Assembly: GCA_020881915.1 (NCBI GenBank)
Contig: JAJFPB010000002.1
Coordinates: 62,001-126,000 of the forward strand
Origin: Paramyrothecium sp. XJ0827
Lineage: Eukaryota; Ascomycota; Sordariomycetes; Hypocreales; Stachybotryaceae
Direction: 5' to 3'
DNA length: 64,000 nucleotides
The notes beneath the pieces are model-generated. The model did no database searches, had not been told where the DNA came from, and was given only the letters and a program-made list of their open reading frames with translations. The position numbers and the translations under genes were made by a program. Below are positions 63,972-64,000 of the stretch, piece after piece; the stretch's first letter is position 1; every line of letters starts with the position of its first letter.

Positions 63972-64000
63972 CTGCCGTGGATTGTCAGTCCTCGACGCGC

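Overview
The window looks like a filamentous ascomycete chromosome. The evidence is short 50-65 nt GT-AG introns, a Zn2Cys6 regulator, a highly reducing polyketide synthase (HR-PKS), Fot1/pogo-type and Gypsy transposons, and long AT-rich tracts in which CpA and TpG are almost absent, the signature of repeat-induced point mutation (RIP). No rRNA, tRNA or CRISPR signal was recognised.

Layout: 1-1512 is a heavily RIPped pogo/Fot transposase relic. 2261-5238 is a three-exon protein kinase gene. 5239-14651 is RIPped repeat: a solo LTR at 5738-6351 and a full Gypsy element (A) at 6843-14651. 14652-18560 is gene-poor. 18560-22969 (-) is a broken gene for a very large protein resembling DUF6603 proteins. 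23060-24560 (-) is an intact Zn2Cys6 regulator, 25210-26053 (+) a broken dienelactone hydrolase gene, and 26301-27281 (-) an intact secreted SMP-30-like beta-propeller.

29272-41526 is a nested transposon stack. A RIPped pogo element (pogo-2) was entered by Gypsy element B (29657-39440) and, 8 bp away, by an inverted solo LTR (39454-40058). Gypsy B was itself entered by a hardly mutated pogo element (pogo-1, 34532-36388). Target-site duplications and empty-site comparisons inside the window support each step. 41656-42849 is an unidentified gene killed by three in-frame stops. 45303-53643 is Gypsy element C, carrying a solo LTR in its integrase region.

53644-64000 is a gene island. It holds a secreted Cys-rich protein with a CDP-diacylglycerol-pyrophosphatase-like domain (54261-55151, +), a small convergent gene (55204-55644, -), and the 3' 2188 codons of an HR-PKS (57281 to beyond 64000, -; KS-AT-DH-MT-ER-KR-ACP). 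The PKS very likely marks a biosynthetic cluster that continues to the right. The regulator, hydrolase and propeller near 23-27 kb may be the remains of another metabolic cluster; this is inference only. Several single-copy genes between the repeats carry CAA/CAG-to-stop changes of the kind RIP makes, so mutation seems to have leaked into genes or struck duplicated copies.
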